A DNA stretch of 40,982 nt from Bacillota bacterium (GTDB lineage: Bacteria > Bacillota > Clostridia > Lachnospirales > Lachnospiraceae), in assembly GCA_023414985.1 (NCBI GenBank), contig JAEZLY010000318.1, positions 1 through 40,982 of the forward strand, written 5' to 3'. The position numbers and the translations under genes are program-made. The notes below the pieces were generated by a model, which was not told the DNA's origin, ran no database searches, and saw only the letters and a program-made list of their open reading frames with translations. Positions 33,410 through 40,982 of this stretch are shown here, piece by piece; the stretch's first letter is position 1, and every line of letters begins with the position of its first letter.

Positions 33410-34348
33410 ATGAGTGAAGGAAGCTTTTCCATTTTAGGAAGTTACCATACGAAGAAAACGGTAGAGAGAATTGCAGCAGTGGTATTTACCTTATGTGCAT
33501 TCTTTGCAGTACTTGCGGTTTTCTCCATAACAATCTATATGATTATCAGCGGAACGCCGGCAATCTTTGAAGTCGGTCTGAAGGATATCCTCTTCGGTAC
33601 AGTCTGGATGCCGAACGCTGCGGAACCGAAATTCGGTATTCTTTATGTCATCCTGACCTCCATCGTAGGTACAACGATGGCGATTGTCATAGGAGTTCCG
33701 ATCGGCTTGATGACCGCCATCTTTCTGGCTGAAACGGCACCGAAGCCCTTGGCTAAGGTTGTAAGACCAGCAGTTGAGCTACTCGCAGGTATTCCCTCTG
33801 TTATTTACGGATTATTAGGTATCTTAATACTTAATCCGGTCATCTATAAATTAGAGATGGCAGTATATAAAAACTCACCGGATCATCAGTTTACCGGCGG
33901 TTCCAATCTGATTTCCGCAGTATTAGTATTGGCAATCATGATCCTCCCTACAGTAATCAACATCAGCGAGACCTCCTTAAGAACTGTTCCGGTTCATTAT
34001 AAACAGGCATCCCTGGCGATGGGTGCAACCCATATACAGACGATATTCAAGGTGATCTTACCTTCCGCCAAATCGGGCATTATGACCGCTGTCGTATTAG
34101 GTGTGGGAAGAGCGATCGGTGAAGCTATGGCAATCAGTCTGGTAGCCGGTAATGGCGCAAATCTTCCACTACCCTTCAACTCCGTTCGTTTCCTGACCAC
34201 AGCGGTGGTAAGCGAAATGTCCTATGCTGCCGATACGCATAAGAGAGTGCTTTTTACCATCGGTTTAGTACTGTTTGCCTTTATTATGCTGATTAATCTG
34301 TTGTTAAACAAGGTAATGAAGGGAGGTAAGAAAGATGCCGACAGCTAG
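33410..34348 (+). CDS. pstC: Phosphate ABC transporter permease PstC
   Basis: PstC is one of two membrane channels of the phosphate importer. The 312-residue protein has six predicted membrane helices, the first at about 25-50 (VFTLCAFFAVLAVFSITIYMI region). The ABC-permease coupling loop is LRTVPVHYKQASLAMGATHIQTIFKVILP. AAAGGAG stands before ATG at 33410; an upstream ATG at 33386 has no site and its codons overlap this one. The end overlaps pstA by 14 bases. Confidence 0.96.
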   Translation: MSEGSFSILGSYHTKKTVERIAAVVFTLCAFFAVLAVFSITIYMIISGTPAIFEVGLKDILFGTVWMPNAAEPKFGILYVILTSIVGTTMAIVIGVPIGLMTAIFLAETAPKPLAKVVRPAVELLAGIPSVIYGLLGILILNPVIYKLEMAVYKNSPDHQFTGGSNLISAVLVLAIMILPTVINISETSLRTVPVHYKQASLAMGATHIQTIFKVILPSAKSGIMTAVVLGVGRAIGEAMAISLVAGNGANLPLPFNSVRFLTTAVVSEMSYAADTHKRVLFTIGLVLFAFIMLINLLLNKVMKGGKKDADS

Positions 34349-35219
34349 AAGTATTTTTAATAAAAGACACAGACCTTTGGATGCAGCAGCACATGTCCTG
34401 ATCTATCTTTGTTCTTCCATATCAATATTGCTGCTTGCGGGAATTGTCGGTTACGTGGCTTACCGAGGGGTCTCGGCGATAAACCTTTCTTTCCTTACAA
34501 CAGTTCCGAGTGCAATTAAGGGAACCTTCGGAATTGCCGGAAATATTGTGAATACGTTATATATTATCATGATAACCCTGCTGATTGCCGTACCCTTTGG
34601 TGTCGGTGCCGCGATTTACTTGAACGAATATGCTAAGCCAGGTAGAATTGTCAGACTAATCGAATTTACAACAGAGACCTTGGCCGGGCTACCATCCATT
34701 ACCTTCGGATTATTCGGTTATGTATTCTTCGGGATTGCATTGAAATTAGGATACTCAATCCTGACCGGTGCGTTGACGCTCTCCCTGATGGTGCTTCCGC
34801 TGATTACCAGAAATACGCAGGAAGCCTTGAAGACTGTTCCCGCGGGTTACAGAAGCGGTGCCTTAGGAATCGGTGCCACGAAATGGTACATGATCAGAAC
34901 CATCTTACTTCCCTCTGCAATTCCCGGAATTATCACCGGTATCATCCTTTCCATTGGCCGTATCGTGGGAGAATCAGCAGCATTATTATTTACGGCAGGC
35001 AGCGGATTTTTGCTTCCGAAGCTCGGGCAATACGGGGAAGGACTTTTTCAAAAGGTTATGCAGCCGGGCGGAACGTTAACGATCCAATTATTCCTGAGTA
35101 TGGAAAATGCAAAGTATGAGGAAGCATTCGGAATAGCCTTGGTCCTGCTGGTGATCGTATTCGGTATCAATATGCTGACGAAATATCTCTCGAATAAATT
35201 CAATGTAAACAGACTGTAA
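34335..35219 (+). CDS. pstA: Phosphate ABC transporter permease PstA
   Basis: PstA is the second permease of the importer. The 294-residue protein has about six membrane helices. The coupling loop is EALKTVPAGYRSGALGIGATKWYMIRTILLP, and the conserved region ETLAGLPSITFGLFGYVFF precedes it. GGGAGG lies upstream of ATG 34335, inside the end of pstC, which implies translational coupling. pstB follows after 17 bases. Confidence 0.96.
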   Translation: MPTARSIFNKRHRPLDAAAHVLIYLCSSISILLLAGIVGYVAYRGVSAINLSFLTTVPSAIKGTFGIAGNIVNTLYIIMITLLIAVPFGVGAAIYLNEYAKPGRIVRLIEFTTETLAGLPSITFGLFGYVFFGIALKLGYSILTGALTLSLMVLPLITRNTQEALKTVPAGYRSGALGIGATKWYMIRTILLPSAIPGIITGIILSIGRIVGESAALLFTAGSGFLLPKLGQYGEGLFQKVMQPGGTLTIQLFLSMENAKYEEAFGIALVLLVIVFGINMLTKYLSNKFNVNRL

Positions 35220-35236
35220 GAGAAGATGGAGGATAT

Positions 35237-35995
35237 ATGTTGAAGGATAAGATAGTTACAAATAAATTAAATCTATACTATGGTACAAACCATGCGTTGA
35301 AGGATGTGGATATGAACATCAAGGAAAAATCCATTACAGCCTTCATAGGACCGTCCGGCTGTGGTAAATCAACCTTTCTTAAGACACTGAACCGGATGAA
35401 TGATCTGGTCCCAGGGGTAACCATTGACGGTACGGTATTACTTGACGGAGAAAATATCTATGACGCCAGAGTCGATACTACCCTGCTCCGTAAAAAGATC
35501 GGTATGGTATTCCAACAACCCAATCCGTTTCCGATGTCAATCTATGATAATATTGCTTATGGACCAAGAATCCATGGAATAAAGTCTAAATCAAAGCTGG
35601 ATGAAATCGTGGAAGAAAGCTTAAAGGGGGCTGCCCTGTTTGATGAAGTAAAAGACAGACTGAAGAAATCCGCGCTTGGTTTGTCAGGTGGTCAGCAGCA
35701 GAGACTTTGTATCGCGCGTGCACTTGCAGTAGAACCGGAGGTTATCCTGATGGATGAACCCACCTCTGCACTGGATCCGATCTCTACCTTAAAGATTGAA
35801 GATCTGATGAGTGAATTAAAGGAGAAATATACCGTTGCAATCGTGACTCACAACATGCAGCAGGCAGCCAGAATATCCGACTATACGGCATTCTTTCTGG
35901 TTGGTGAAGTGGTTGAGTTTGCTGCTACAGATACACTCTTTACCAGACCTACGGATAAGAGAACAGAGGATTATATCACAGGGCGTTTCGGTTGA
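35237..35995 (+). CDS. pstB: Phosphate ABC transporter ATP-binding protein PstB
   Basis: PstB powers phosphate import. In the 252-residue protein, Walker A is GPSGCGKST at about 38-46, the Q-loop is VFQQPNPFPMSIYDNI, and the ABC signature is LSGGQQQRLCIARAL. Walker B is VILMDEPTSALD and the switch histidine is in VTHNMQQAAR. It ends in the usual YITGRFG. GGAGG precedes ATG 35237. phoU follows after a consensus promoter in the gap. Confidence 0.98.
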   Translation: MLKDKIVTNKLNLYYGTNHALKDVDMNIKEKSITAFIGPSGCGKSTFLKTLNRMNDLVPGVTIDGTVLLDGENIYDARVDTTLLRKKIGMVFQQPNPFPMSIYDNIAYGPRIHGIKSKSKLDEIVEESLKGAALFDEVKDRLKKSALGLSGGQQQRLCIARALAVEPEVILMDEPTSALDPISTLKIEDLMSELKEKYTVAIVTHNMQQAARISDYTAFFLVGEVVEFAATDTLFTRPTDKRTEDYITGRFG

Positions 35996-36003
35996 TGCCA
36001 GGT

Positions 36004-36032
36004 TTGACATAAACTGGTATATAAACTATAAT
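36004..36032 (+). promoter_or_regulatory. Consensus sigma-A promoter between pstB and phoU
   Basis: TTGACA (36004-36009), 17 bases, and TATAAT (36027-36032) are perfect hexamers at ideal spacing. Transcription starting near 36039 would leave a leader of only about 16 bases before the phoU ATG, just enough for its AGGAGG site. Confidence 0.85.
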
Positions 36033-36054
36033 AAAAATGAATAGGAGGATTATT

Positions 36055-36717
36055 ATGACCGCCAGATTAAGTTTTGAACATGAATTACAAATACTAAAAG
36101 AGAATTTAGTTGAGATGGGACAGCTCATAGAAAATGCAATAGAGAAGACCTTAAAAGCCTTCGAAATTCAGGACGAAGCACTTGCCAATGAAATCATCGA
36201 GGGTGACAGAAATGTCAATGACATGGAAAAAACAATTGAGGCAAGATGCCTTTCCTTGATTTTAAAGCAGCAGCCTGTTGCCAGGGACTTAAGAATTGTT
36301 ACCACAGCACTTAAGGTTGTAACTGATATGGAGAGAATCGGAGATCATGCAGCAGATATTGCAGAGCTGATTATCCGTGAAAAAAGAGATCCTGTATATA
36401 ATCTTGTGAAGCATATACCTGAGATGGGCAAGGTTGCCAAAGAGATGGTACATGATTCAGTACATGCCTTCACCACGGTCAATGTCGAAGATGCCAGAGA
36501 GACCATGAAGCGGGATGACATCGTAGACGATCTTTTTGATAAAGTGAAGGAAGAGGTTGCTTCTCTGCTGCACTCCTCCAACGAACATGTGGATCAGTGC
36601 GTTGACATCCTGATGATTGCCAAGTATTTTGAGCGAATTGGAGATCATGCGGTGAATATCTGTGAATGGACAGAATTCCATGAGACCGGTTCCGTGAATA
36701 ATATCCGTATTCTGTAA
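36055..36717 (+). CDS. phoU: Phosphate signalling protein PhoU
   Basis: PhoU links the Pst importer to the PhoR kinase and keeps the regulon off when phosphate is plentiful. The 220-residue protein has two PhoU repeats of three helices each, with the metal-binding motifs TDMERIGDHAADI and KYFERIGDHAVNI. The ATG at 36055 follows AGGAGG at a spacing of 6; an ATG at 36037 overlaps the predicted transcription start and is rejected. It precedes phoP by 31 bases. Confidence 0.96.
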   Translation: MTARLSFEHELQILKENLVEMGQLIENAIEKTLKAFEIQDEALANEIIEGDRNVNDMEKTIEARCLSLILKQQPVARDLRIVTTALKVVTDMERIGDHAADIAELIIREKRDPVYNLVKHIPEMGKVAKEMVHDSVHAFTTVNVEDARETMKRDDIVDDLFDKVKEEVASLLHSSNEHVDQCVDILMIAKYFERIGDHAVNICEWTEFHETGSVNNIRIL

Positions 36718-36748
36718 ATGTGATCATTTGAAAGGTATGGGGATAGGT

Positions 36749-37435
36749 ATGGAAAGAATCTATGTGATCGAGGATGATGAGAATATCAGGGAATTGCTGA
36801 GAATAGCACTGGAAGGCTTCGGATATCAGATTAGGGCATACGAAGCCGCAGAGCCGGCTCTTTCCGATATGAAAAATGAAAAACCCGATCTGGCAATCTT
36901 TGATCTGATGCTTCCCGGTATGGATGGGTTGTCCGCAATCCGTATCTTAAGACAGGATATACAGTTAAAAACGGTGCCTATTATCTGTCTGACAGCGAAG
37001 GATAAGGAACTGGATAAGGTCATGGGATTGGATGTCGGAGCGGATGATTATATCACGAAGCCCTTCGGGGTTCTGGAACTGGCTGCGCGAATTCGCTCTC
37101 TGCTGCGCAGAGCCAGAAATGAAGATTCGGAAGATGTTATTGTAATAGATACACTTAAGGTAAATCCTCAGACAAGAGAAGTAACGAATCAGGGTGTACC
37201 AATTGAACTTACCTATAAGGAATATGAGCTTCTTCTTTATCTGTTGGAGCATGATACCAGAGTGGTCAGCAGGGATGAGCTGCTGAATAAAATCTGGGGT
37301 TATGAATATGACGGAGAATCAAGGACGCTGGATATTCATATCAGGACCTTACGGCAGAAGCTCGGAAGGATCGGAACGGACCGGATTAAGACAGTAAGAA
37401 GTGTCGGCTATCGTTTCTCCAAATCCGGGGATTAG
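36749..37435 (+). CDS. phoP: Phosphate-regulon response regulator PhoP/PhoB (OmpR family)
   Basis: The receiver domain of this 228-residue protein has the acidic pair at 9-10 (IEDDE), phosphoacceptor D52 in IFDLMLPGMDG, the switch threonine in CLTAKD, and K in YITKPFG. The C-terminal winged helix is OmpR-type (LTYKEYELLLYLLEHDTRVVSRDELL, then TLDIHIRTLRQKLG). Its place after pst and phoU and before the kinase identifies the phosphate system. The ATG at 36749 is preferred over 36737 and a TTG at 36728 because GGGGAT lies just upstream. The PHO-box-like repeats upstream of pstS are its likely target. Confidence 0.93.
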   Translation: MERIYVIEDDENIRELLRIALEGFGYQIRAYEAAEPALSDMKNEKPDLAIFDLMLPGMDGLSAIRILRQDIQLKTVPIICLTAKDKELDKVMGLDVGADDYITKPFGVLELAARIRSLLRRARNEDSEDVIVIDTLKVNPQTREVTNQGVPIELTYKEYELLLYLLEHDTRVVSRDELLNKIWGYEYDGESRTLDIHIRTLRQKLGRIGTDRIKTVRSVGYRFSKSGD

Positions 37436-37467
37436 GAGAATACGGCAGAAAGCAGGGATAAAATAGC

Positions 37468-38868
37468 GTGAAACGGGCGGTATTTCAACGTTTTATATTG
37501 ATCATAGCACTGGCGCTTATATTAAGCGGCAGTATTTTTGCTGCGACTATCAGCCGGATTATTCTGGACCGGGCAGAGGAAAACATGCTTTACTCCGTAA
37601 GAATTGCGGATCATGGAATGGATTATTCCGGAGACATAAAAGGCCAGGTCGACGGCATGAAGGAAGTCAAGGGAAATGAAGATACCCGTTTTACTGTGAT
37701 TGACCTGGATGGAAATGTCCTTGCTGATAGTGATGTAGCGGATAATAAGAGTATGGAGAATCACAGTAACAGAGAGGAATTCCGGGAAGCGATCCGGAAA
37801 GGAGTGGGCTATGCCATCCGTAAATCGGATACCCTGCATATGCCCATGCTTTATGTTGCCAGCCTTTCTGCCAATGGAGAGTATATTCTTAGAATGGCAG
37901 TTCCTTTTTCGGGAGTAGAAGAATATGCCGGTTATCTGATTCCTGCAATTCTGGTAAGCATCGGGGTAGCATTGCTGATATCTGTGATTATAGCCAATAG
38001 CTTTGCCGGGTCTGTAACACGGCCGCTGAATGAAATTGCGGAAGAGCTGATGAAGCTTACGGGAAAGAATCCGGAGTTTCATTTTAAAACCTATAAATAT
38101 GAAGAGATGAATGTCATTGCAGACAGTACGATGAAGATGGCGAAGGCTGTCAAGGAATCCATCGACCGCATTGAATTCGAGCGGATGGTCAGGCAGGAAT
38201 TCTTCTCCAATGCCTCCCATGAGCTTAAGACACCTCTTACCTCCGTTCGTGGCTATCTGGAGCTTCTGGAAAATGATATGGTTGCGAATGAGGATATGAA
38301 AAAGGATTTCCTTGCAAGAATCAAAAAAGAGACGGAAAACATGACAAATCTGATTAATGATATCCTGATGATTTCGCGCCTGGAGACGAAGGAAGCGGAG
38401 GTTATCTTAAGTGAAGTAAGGCTTGCGCCGTTGGTGAAGGAGGTCTGTTCCTCCTTGGAGCCGCTGGCGAGGGAGTATAAGATAAACGTAGCTATCGATT
38501 GTCGACCGATCACTATGATTGCCAATATCCAGCAGCTACGGGAGTTGTTCAGCAATCTGATTACGAATGCGATCAAGTATAATAAGCCGGAAGGAAAGGT
38601 TTGGGTTACTGTTACAACAGAAGCAGATGAGATTGTTATCATCGTGAAGGATACCGGTGTAGGAATTCCGGAGGATGCAAAACAGAGAATTTTTGAGCGC
38701 TTTTTCCGGGTTGATAAAGGAAGAAGCAAGAAGGTGGGAGGAACCGGTCTGGGTCTTTCTATTGTGAAGCATATCGTGAATTATTATAACGGGTCCATTG
38801 AAGTGGAAAGTAAGATCGGAGAGGGAACCAAATTCACGGTTCATCTGCCCAAGAAACAAAAAACGTAA
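37468..38868 (+). CDS. phoR: Phosphate-regulon sensor histidine kinase PhoR
   Basis: This 466-residue kinase has a first membrane helix at about 9-29. An extracytoplasmic domain of about 125 residues (LDRAEENMLYSVRIADHGM to MAVPFSGVEEYAGY) follows, then a second membrane helix (LIPAILVSIGVALLISVIIA). A HAMP-like linker (TRPLNEIAEELMKL) comes next. The HisKA box is FFSNASHELKTPLTSVRGYL and the ATPase domain shows NLITNAIKYN, DTGVGIPEDA and GGTGLGLSIVKHIV. No PAS domain is seen between HAMP and HisKA, unlike Bacillus PhoR. The start GTG at 37468 has only a weak site (AGGG). Confidence 0.92.
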   Translation: MKRAVFQRFILIIALALILSGSIFAATISRIILDRAEENMLYSVRIADHGMDYSGDIKGQVDGMKEVKGNEDTRFTVIDLDGNVLADSDVADNKSMENHSNREEFREAIRKGVGYAIRKSDTLHMPMLYVASLSANGEYILRMAVPFSGVEEYAGYLIPAILVSIGVALLISVIIANSFAGSVTRPLNEIAEELMKLTGKNPEFHFKTYKYEEMNVIADSTMKMAKAVKESIDRIEFERMVRQEFFSNASHELKTPLTSVRGYLELLENDMVANEDMKKDFLARIKKETENMTNLINDILMISRLETKEAEVILSEVRLAPLVKEVCSSLEPLAREYKINVAIDCRPITMIANIQQLRELFSNLITNAIKYNKPEGKVWVTVTTEADEIVIIVKDTGVGIPEDAKQRIFERFFRVDKGRSKKVGGTGLGLSIVKHIVNYYNGSIEVESKIGEGTKFTVHLPKKQKT

Positions 38869-38876
38869 ATCATAAA

Positions 38877-38917
38877 TGCAGAATGATTGAAACAATATCT
38901 GCAATTCTATATTTTTT
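38877..38917 (+). terminator. Possible terminator after phoR
   Basis: TGCAGA (38877-38882) pairs with TCTGCA (38898-38903), with an inner ATTG/CAAT pairing. A T-rich run ending in six T follows after eight bases. The distance to the T-run weakens the call. Confidence 0.4.
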
Positions 38918-38927
38918 ATTAAAAAAG

Positions 38928-38955
38928 TAAACATTCTTTCGCAGAATGCCGATAT
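38928..38955 (+). promoter_or_regulatory. Sigma-28 (SigD/FliA)-type promoter
   Basis: TAAA (38928-38931) and GCCGATAT (38948-38955) match the flagellar/chemotaxis sigma-28 hexamers. The -10 is perfect, and the spacer is 16 bases instead of the usual 15. It lies 51 bases upstream of the next gene's start, and no comparable sigma-A promoter is evident there. Confidence 0.6.
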
Positions 38956-39006
38956 AAAGTTAAAGTTATGATTAAGATTCGCAGCTTCAGCGAAGAAGGG
39001 GACAGA

Positions 39007-40200
39007 TTGAATATGAAGAAAATCCTGAATAGTTCTTTTTTTGGTATATGCTTTTTGGCATCGTTATTGACAGAGGCATATCTTATTCACGTTGACACGG
39101 GTAATTTGTTCAGTGTAGCAGGAATAGGCATTGTAGTACTCATCACCGGATATCTGCTGATGGATGCGATACGAAGCGGCATAAATAAAAGGTTTGAGGA
39201 TGCAAAATTCTATCTGGACCGGATCTATAAGGAAGAAGCAGAGAAAAGCAGCGAACGGTTTGTGGAAGAAAGCAATATACATAAGGCAACTTATACTGCT
39301 ATTAAGAAGAACTCCACTGTTCTGTCACAGCAGTCTGAGGAGCTTCAAGAGCGCCTGGAAGCATTGGAAAATAACCTGACCAGAGCTTTTACCGCTATCA
39401 CTGAGCTTCAGAAGAAAGCGATGGAAGGCCAAAGAAATGCATTGAATTTTGAAATCAATTACAATAAAGAAAATACGAAACAGTTAATCCATGCGATCCG
39501 GGAGGAAGATAACCAATCGGAGGTTAAGGAGCTTTTGACTAAGCTGGTTGTCAGTATGGAGAAAAATAACGTGCTTCTGGAAAATCAGTTGGACAGTATC
39601 AGGAGTATGACTGTTGCTGTACCGTCTGTTGAAACAGATAACAAGGGTAAGACAGCTTCGGAGGTCGTTGAGATTGATTGGAATGATATTGCCGAACAAG
39701 AAGCAGGGAGCGTAACAGCAACAGAATGGGATGGAGACAACGAGGAACCGGTGGTCGATAATCTTACCGAGACCGGCTGGGATGTGGATGCGGAATTGAT
39801 GCTTGGAAATATTACGGATGGCTGGGAGGACAGCGTAGTTGAGGCTCCCCTAAGCAATACTGAATTAGCCGGCGAAGAAGACTCCTTTATGGAAGAAGCC
39901 GCTGCCGCTATGGAAGAAACAGCCACAGAGGAAACGGAAGACAGCTGGTCGGATATCGGCATGGATCTGAATAATCTGATTGGCAGCTGGGATACCGAAG
40001 AAAATGCCCCGGAAGCAGAAGCTCCCACAGAAGCGGAGCCAGAGCCCGAGGCAGTTCAAGTTGCTGAAGAAGTAATTCATTCCTCCGAGGCGGAGAGTCC
40101 GGAACCGGTGAAACCTTCGATTACACCACTTTATTCCGATCCGAATAAGAATCTGTCAGCCGATGAAATAGCTAAATTGTTTGCATCATTCGGTCAATAA
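39007..40200 (+). CDS. Membrane-anchored coiled-coil protein with acidic tail and FliM/FliN-like C-terminal peptide
   Basis: I do not recognise this family. The roughly 395-residue protein has two adjacent N-terminal membrane helices (FFGICFLASLLTEAYLI; SVAGIGIVVLITGYLLM). A charged helical stretch (residues about 50-190, with QSEELQERLEALENNL) follows. A very acidic, low-complexity middle holds repeated tryptophans (EIDWNDIAEQ, TATEWDGD, TETGWDVD, ITDGWEDS, DSWSDIG, IGSWDTE). The C-terminal 15 residues (NLSADEIAKLFASFGQ) resemble the EIDALL-type peptide at the start of FliM/FliN. The start TTG at 39007 has GGGG 5 bases upstream; ATG at 39013 is close behind. The sigma-28-type promoter hints at motility or chemotaxis (inference). 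Confidence 0.75.
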   Translation: MNMKKILNSSFFGICFLASLLTEAYLIHVDTGNLFSVAGIGIVVLITGYLLMDAIRSGINKRFEDAKFYLDRIYKEEAEKSSERFVEESNIHKATYTAIKKNSTVLSQQSEELQERLEALENNLTRAFTAITELQKKAMEGQRNALNFEINYNKENTKQLIHAIREEDNQSEVKELLTKLVVSMEKNNVLLENQLDSIRSMTVAVPSVETDNKGKTASEVVEIDWNDIAEQEAGSVTATEWDGDNEEPVVDNLTETGWDVDAELMLGNITDGWEDSVVEAPLSNTELAGEEDSFMEEAAAAMEETATEETEDSWSDIGMDLNNLIGSWDTEENAPEAEAPTEAEPEPEAVQVAEEVIHSSEAESPEPVKPSITPLYSDPNKNLSADEIAKLFASFGQ

Positions 40201-40201
40201 A

Positions 40202-40982
40202 TTATAGATCTAAAAAATCATCGTCCTGATAGGATTTACGGCGTGCCTTTTTCTTATAATAAGCACTTCTCCTTTTTAAGCGGGGGCGTTCCACCAGGAC
40301 AAAGTACAAGATCACGATAATAACAAATAATCCTATAATACCACCAAGAATGATGGGCCTTAAGTTACCTCCTGATTTTTCGGGAGCCTTGTCCGACGGT
40401 GTACTCGTAGGGTTATTTTTTGTGCTTTGTTTTTGGGTTAACTGAAGCGGGTCAGTATTTTGATAGAGGATATCTGCACCACCTACATATTTACCGTTAT
40501 AGGTATAAGAGATCTTTCCGATGGCATTTCCTTTAGAGGTCGGAGTATTCTCTTTATCGGAGGAATAAAAGGTTACGTCCTTCTTGGCATCTGCGAAGGA
40601 AGCAGTGTTCGGTAATACCAGATAACCGTCTTCATCGATGGAAAGAGGTGTTTTTGCTTTACTTAACAAAGGGTTATACCTTGTAAACATCGGAGATTCA
40701 TTCAGTGCCTTCGCATCCTCCAGATCAGCGATCGGGTAAATGGAGAAATTATCGAAAGCATAATCAAATAGCTCCGCGGTATCGTTATATTGATGAGCAG
40801 TCGAATCGTCCTTCATAATGACACAGATCAATTCCAAATCACCGCGCTTTGCTACAGATACCAGGGTGAACTTTGAATTAGTGGTGTAGCCTGTCTTGCC
40901 ACCGATACAATCATCATATCTGTAATCCTGGCGAAGAACGAATTTATGGTGATTTCTTAAATACCTGGTCTCTGATTGGAGA
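40202..40982 (-). CDS. D-alanyl-D-alanine carboxypeptidase, 3' part (cut by right edge)
   Basis: The reading frame is open through the right edge, so only the last 259 codons are present. The third active-site motif of serine DD-peptidases is visible as GGKTGYTTNSKFTLV (KTG box), followed by the PBP5-like C-terminal domain. A C-terminal membrane helix (LGGIIGLFVIIVILYFVLV) and a basic tail (KRRSAYYKKKARRK) anchor it. This differs from the amphipathic anchor of E. coli PBP5. The SxxK and SxN motifs lie outside the window. It trims the terminal D-Ala of peptidoglycan stem peptides at the cell surface. It converges with the previous gene and ends one base from it. Confidence 0.88.
   Translation of the reverse strand, partial: LQSETRYLRNHHKFVLRQDYRYDDCIGGKTGYTTNSKFTLVSVAKRGDLELICVIMKDDSTAHQYNDTAELFDYAFDNFSIYPIADLEDAKALNESPMFTRYNPLLSKAKTPLSIDEDGYLVLPNTASFADAKKDVTFYSSDKENTPTSKGNAIGKISYTYNGKYVGGADILYQNTDPLQLTQKQSTKNNPTSTPSDKAPEKSGGNLRPIILGGIIGLFVIIVILYFVLVERPRLKRRSAYYKKKARRKSYQDDDFLDL

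Noticed and set aside
37522..38220. Long open frame on the minus strand inside phoR
   Set aside because: It is a shadow of the phoR codons, has no ribosome site or recognisable domain, and the plus-strand frame has full kinase motifs.

Overview
The window is the replication-origin region of a low-GC Firmicute, most likely a Lachnospiraceae member (Clostridium cluster XIVa). Support comes from the gene order gyrA-gyrB-recF-yaaA-dnaN-dnaA / rpmH-rnpA-yidD-yidC-jag-mnmE-mnmG-rsmG-parA-parB, the DUF4446 and DUF3881 families, a bifunctional AdhE and a two-subunit fumarase. Family and taxon are inferred from protein content only; no database was searched.

Layout. Bases 1-8.6 kb, minus strand: an rRNA-type promoter and leader run off the left edge. 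They are followed by a QueG-like Fe-S protein, a MerR regulator with its own 19-bp-spacer promoter, tRNA-Ser(GCT), fumarase beta and alpha, gyrA and gyrB. Bases 8.7-13.1 kb, minus strand: recF, an S4-domain gene, a striking folded intergenic element (10183-10304), dnaN and dnaA. Bases 13.1-13.57 kb: the oriC-type gap with DnaA boxes; a second box cluster lies between dnaA and dnaN. Bases 13.57-20.85 kb, plus strand: rpmH, rnpA, yidD, yidC, jag, mnmE, mnmG, rsmG. Bases 20.87-23.26 kb: an acetyltransferase and a soluble DegS/DegU-like two-component pair sit where the genes usually run straight on to parA. Bases 23.26-24.4 kb: a 1.16-kb AT-rich region carries six parS sites embedded in degenerate tandem repeats of about 135 bp. 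Bases 24.4-26.7 kb: parA, parB (with a seventh parS inside it) and a DUF4446 gene.

Bases 26.9-29.7 kb, minus strand: adhE with two Rex-type operators around its promoter. Then on the plus strand come an HD-GYP protein, a DUF3881 protein with a structured leader, and tRNA-Arg(CCT). After these come the phosphate regulon pstS-pstC-pstA-pstB-phoU-phoP-phoR, with a PHO-box-like array upstream of pstS and a consensus promoter before phoU. The window ends with a membrane protein of unknown function behind a sigma-28-type promoter. Convergent to it and only one base away is the 3' part of a D-alanyl-D-alanine carboxypeptidase gene, cut by the right edge.

How it fits together. Nearly all genes on both sides of the dnaA/rpmH gap point away from it, so transcription is co-directional with replication. 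The main exceptions are adhE and the carboxypeptidase gene. DnaA, DnaN, RecF and gyrase serve replication. ParA, ParB and the parS array serve segregation. RnpA, MnmE, MnmG and RsmG process tRNA and rRNA, and YidD, YidC and Jag serve membrane insertion. The distal accessory genes link metabolism (Rex/AdhE redox, fumarase) and phosphate sensing to the origin-proximal domain. The most unusual observations are the four-way-junction element, the tandem parS repeat array, the 11-bp-phased DnaA-like boxes, and the sigma-28 promoter in front of a membrane protein with a FliM/FliN-like C-terminal peptide.
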